From assembly GCA_017501805.1 (NCBI GenBank), contig JAFVWG010000027.1, forward strand, positions 1 to 7,061: a stretch of 7,061 nucleotides of DNA, read 5' to 3'. This DNA is from Oscillospiraceae bacterium. Lineage in GTDB: Bacteria; Bacillota; Clostridia; Oscillospirales; Oscillospiraceae. Position numbers and translations under genes: made by a program. Below the pieces are notes generated by a model. The model searched no databases. It was not told the DNA's origin and saw only the letters and a list, made by a program, of their open reading frames with translations. This document shows positions 5,332-7,061 of this stretch, piece by piece; position 1 is the first letter of the stretch, and each line of letters opens with the position of its first letter.

Positions 5332-6174
5332 ATGGACAGATCCGAAGTAAAAGCGCTGGCTCTGGCGGCTGCCAAGGCGCGCCTGCTGGGTGTGCAGATG
5401 GTCTTTGACGCGCAGTCCGGTCATCCGGGCGGCTCCCTCTCCTGCATGGACGTTCTGACCGACCTGTATTTTAAGGAAATGAACGTTGACACCAAGAACC
5501 CGAAGGACCCCAACCGTGACCGTTTCGTTATGTCGAAGGGACATTGCTCGCCCGCACTGTATCCCGTGCTGGCTCTGCGCGGCTTCTTCCCGGTGGAAGA
5601 CCTCAAGATGTTCCGCTCGATCGACGGACATATGTCCGGCCACGTTGAGATGAAGCACAACCCCGGCGTGGATATGTCCACCGGCTCTCTGGGTCAGGGC
5701 ATTTCGACCGCTGTCGGTATGGCTCTCGCGGGCAAGGTTGCGAACAAGGACTACCGTGTGTATTCCATCCTGGGCGACGGCGAGCTCGCCGAAGGTCAGG
5801 TCTGGGAAGCGATGATGTCCGCTGCGAAGTATAAGCTGGACAACCTCTGCGCGATCGTTGACGTCAACTGTCTGCAGATCGACGGACCGACCGCCGAGGT
5901 CATGCCCACCGAGCCGCTCGACAAGAAGTTCGAGGGCTTCGGCTGCCACGTCATCAAGATCGACGGACACGACTTCGAGCAGATCCACGCCGCCTTTGAA
6001 GAGGCGAAGAACGTGAAGGGTCAGCCCACGGTCATCCTTGCGAAGACTGTCAAGGGCAAGGGCGTTTCCTTCATGGAAAACCAGGCCGGCTGGCACGGCA
6101 AGGCGCCCAACGCGGAGCAGTTCGCGCAGGCGAAGTCCGAGCTGGAAGCTGTTATTGCAGAACTGGAGGGCTGA
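5332..6174 (+). CDS. tktN: Transketolase, N-terminal (thiamine diphosphate-binding) subunit
   Basis: This is the first half of a split transketolase, the non-oxidative pentose phosphate enzyme that moves two-carbon ketol units between sugar phosphates. Its 280 residues match the N-terminal subunit of two-gene transketolases. Motifs include SGHPGGSLS (29-37), SKGHCSPALY (68-77), STGSLGQG (116-123) and the thiamine diphosphate/metal motif from GDGE (149-152) to the asparagine at 179, then WHGKAP (254-259). The ATG at 5332 is set by AAGGAAGG five bases before it. The in-frame extension back to 5176 would cross the promoter and has no transketolase-like sequence. It ends three bases before the gene for the C-terminal half, so the two are made together in equal amounts. 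A 1-deoxyxylulose-5-phosphate synthase is excluded by the split architecture and length. Confidence 0.95.
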   Translation: MDRSEVKALALAAAKARLLGVQMVFDAQSGHPGGSLSCMDVLTDLYFKEMNVDTKNPKDPNRDRFVMSKGHCSPALYPVLALRGFFPVEDLKMFRSIDGHMSGHVEMKHNPGVDMSTGSLGQGISTAVGMALAGKVANKDYRVYSILGDGELAEGQVWEAMMSAAKYKLDNLCAIVDVNCLQIDGPTAEVMPTEPLDKKFEGFGCHVIKIDGHDFEQIHAAFEEAKNVKGQPTVILAKTVKGKGVSFMENQAGWHGKAPNAEQFAQAKSELEAVIAELEG

Positions 6175-6177
6175 AAA

Positions 6178-7061
6178 ATGGGTGAAAAGATCGCAACGCG
6201 CAACGCGTATGGCATGGCTCTTGCGGAGCTTGCCCCGAAATATCCCGAACTGGTCGTCTTTGACGCGGACCTCGCCGGTGCGACGATGTCCAAGTTCTTC
6301 AAGGACGCATGCCCCGAGCGCTTCTTCGATATGGGTATCGCCGAGGCGAACATGACCGGCGTCGCAGCCGGTATGGCGACCTGCGGCTTCAAGCCCTTCA
6401 TCAACTCTTTCGCGATGTTCTCCGCCGGTCGTGCATGGGAGCAGGTGCGTAACTCCATCGCTTACCCCGGTCTGAACGTCAAGGTTGTCGGCAGCCACGG
6501 CGGTCTGTCCGTCGGTGAGGACGGCGCGACCCACCAGTGCATCGAGGACTTCGCGCTGATGCGCTCCATCCCCGGTATGACCGTTCTCTGCCCCTGCGAC
6601 GGCTACGAGATGAAGCTCGCCGTGCAGGCGCTGATCGATTATGACGGTCCCGCTTATATGCGTCTGGGCAGACTCGCGGTTGAGACTGTCACCGATGAGA
6701 TCCCCGGCTACAAGTTTGAGATCGGCAAGGGCGTGACTCTTCGCGACGGCAAGGATGTCACCATCATCGCTGTCGGTATGAACGTCCAGATGGCGCTCAA
6801 GGCAGCTGAGCTGCTCGAGGCGAAGGGCATCTCCGCCCGCGTCATCGATATGCACACCATCAAGCCGCTCGATGAGGAGCTGATCCTGAAGGCTGCAAAG
6901 GAAACCGGCGCGATCGTCACCACCGAAGAGGCGAACGTCCTCGGCGGTCTCGGCGCTGCTGTCTGCGAGCTGCTGTCCGGTCAGTACCCGGTGCCCGTGG
7001 TCCGTCACGGCGTCGAGGACGAGTTCGGCAGATCCGGCGTCGCTCCCAAGGTGCTCGAAGC
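6178..7061 (+). CDS. tktC: Transketolase, C-terminal subunit (3' end beyond the window)
   Basis: This is the second half of the split transketolase, bringing the pyrimidine-binding domain and the C-terminal domain. The window holds 294 codons and two bases, and no stop is reached. The family is usually a little over 300 residues, so only a short tail is missing. It starts MGEKIATRNAYG. The catalytic glutamate lies in MGIAEANM (52-59, E56), followed by SHGGLSVGEDGATHQ (106-120) typical of the pyrimidine-binding domain. The C-terminal domain includes VIDMHTIKPLD (222-232) and TTEEANVLGGLG (248-259). GGAGGG (6165-6170), within the end of tktN, lies seven bases before the ATG, and the gene begins three bases after the tktN stop, so translation is likely coupled. 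No frameshift is visible. Confidence 0.95.
   Translation, partial: MGEKIATRNAYGMALAELAPKYPELVVFDADLAGATMSKFFKDACPERFFDMGIAEANMTGVAAGMATCGFKPFINSFAMFSAGRAWEQVRNSIAYPGLNVKVVGSHGGLSVGEDGATHQCIEDFALMRSIPGMTVLCPCDGYEMKLAVQALIDYDGPAYMRLGRLAVETVTDEIPGYKFEIGKGVTLRDGKDVTIIAVGMNVQMALKAAELLEAKGISARVIDMHTIKPLDEELILKAAKETGAIVTTEEANVLGGLGAAVCELLSGQYPVPVVRHGVEDEFGRSGVAPKVLE

Noticed and set aside
5271..5408. A 45-codon upstream reading frame starting MPRKGKTPS and overlapping the start of the transketolase gene.
   Set aside because: Its ATG lies within a few bases of the predicted transcription start and has no ribosome binding site. Its sequence after 5332 is the transketolase gene out of frame.
4906..7008. 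A 700-residue open frame on the minus strand opposite both transketolase genes and through the intergenic region.
   Set aside because: It is antisense to well-supported transketolase genes, crosses both promoters and overlaps the start of korD. The protein has no recognisable fold motifs. It is a composition shadow.

Overview
This window carries core anaerobic central metabolism on two divergent transcription units. All eight genes are intact except at the two window edges. The DNA is GC-rich in the genes. Genes mostly have strong AGGAGG-type ribosome binding sites, gaps between genes of one unit are very short, and transketolase is split into two polypeptides. Together with the ferredoxin-dependent 2-oxoacid oxidoreductase, this suggests a strictly anaerobic, fairly GC-rich member of the Clostridia (Oscillospirales-like). 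That placement is inference from gene style, not from a marker gene.

Layout. Positions 1-26 (minus strand) hold the first codons of an unidentified gene. A hairpin at 82-111 lies just past the end of the large minus-strand operon. From 4919 down to 121 that operon reads korD-korA-korB-korC-sucC-sucD: a four-subunit 2-oxoglutarate:ferredoxin oxidoreductase followed by both subunits of succinyl-CoA ligase. Genes are separated by 3-20 bases or overlap by 4. A near-consensus promoter lies at 5018-5046. From 4920 to 5331 there is a 412-base AT-rich divergent regulatory region with no gene. Its other side holds a near-consensus plus-strand promoter at 5233-5261, driving the two transketolase genes: the N-terminal half at 5332-6174 and the C-terminal half from 6178 to beyond the window edge.

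How the genes work together. Kor converts 2-oxoglutarate plus CoA to succinyl-CoA and CO2 and reduces ferredoxin. SucCD converts succinyl-CoA to succinate and makes a nucleoside triphosphate. One transcript thus encodes a complete 2-oxoglutarate-to-succinate step that yields both reduced ferredoxin and substrate-level phosphorylation. Run backwards, it would fix CO2 to make 2-oxoglutarate for glutamate synthesis. The transketolase pair belongs to the non-oxidative pentose phosphate pathway.

I see no mobile element, CRISPR array, tRNA, rRNA or clearly novel system. The most unexplained part is the divergent regulatory region. It has nine TGCA tetramers in 233 bases, four of them inside a TTCTGCA motif, and an 11-base direct repeat that brackets the kor promoter. 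Several very long open frames opposite the real genes look like composition-driven shadows.
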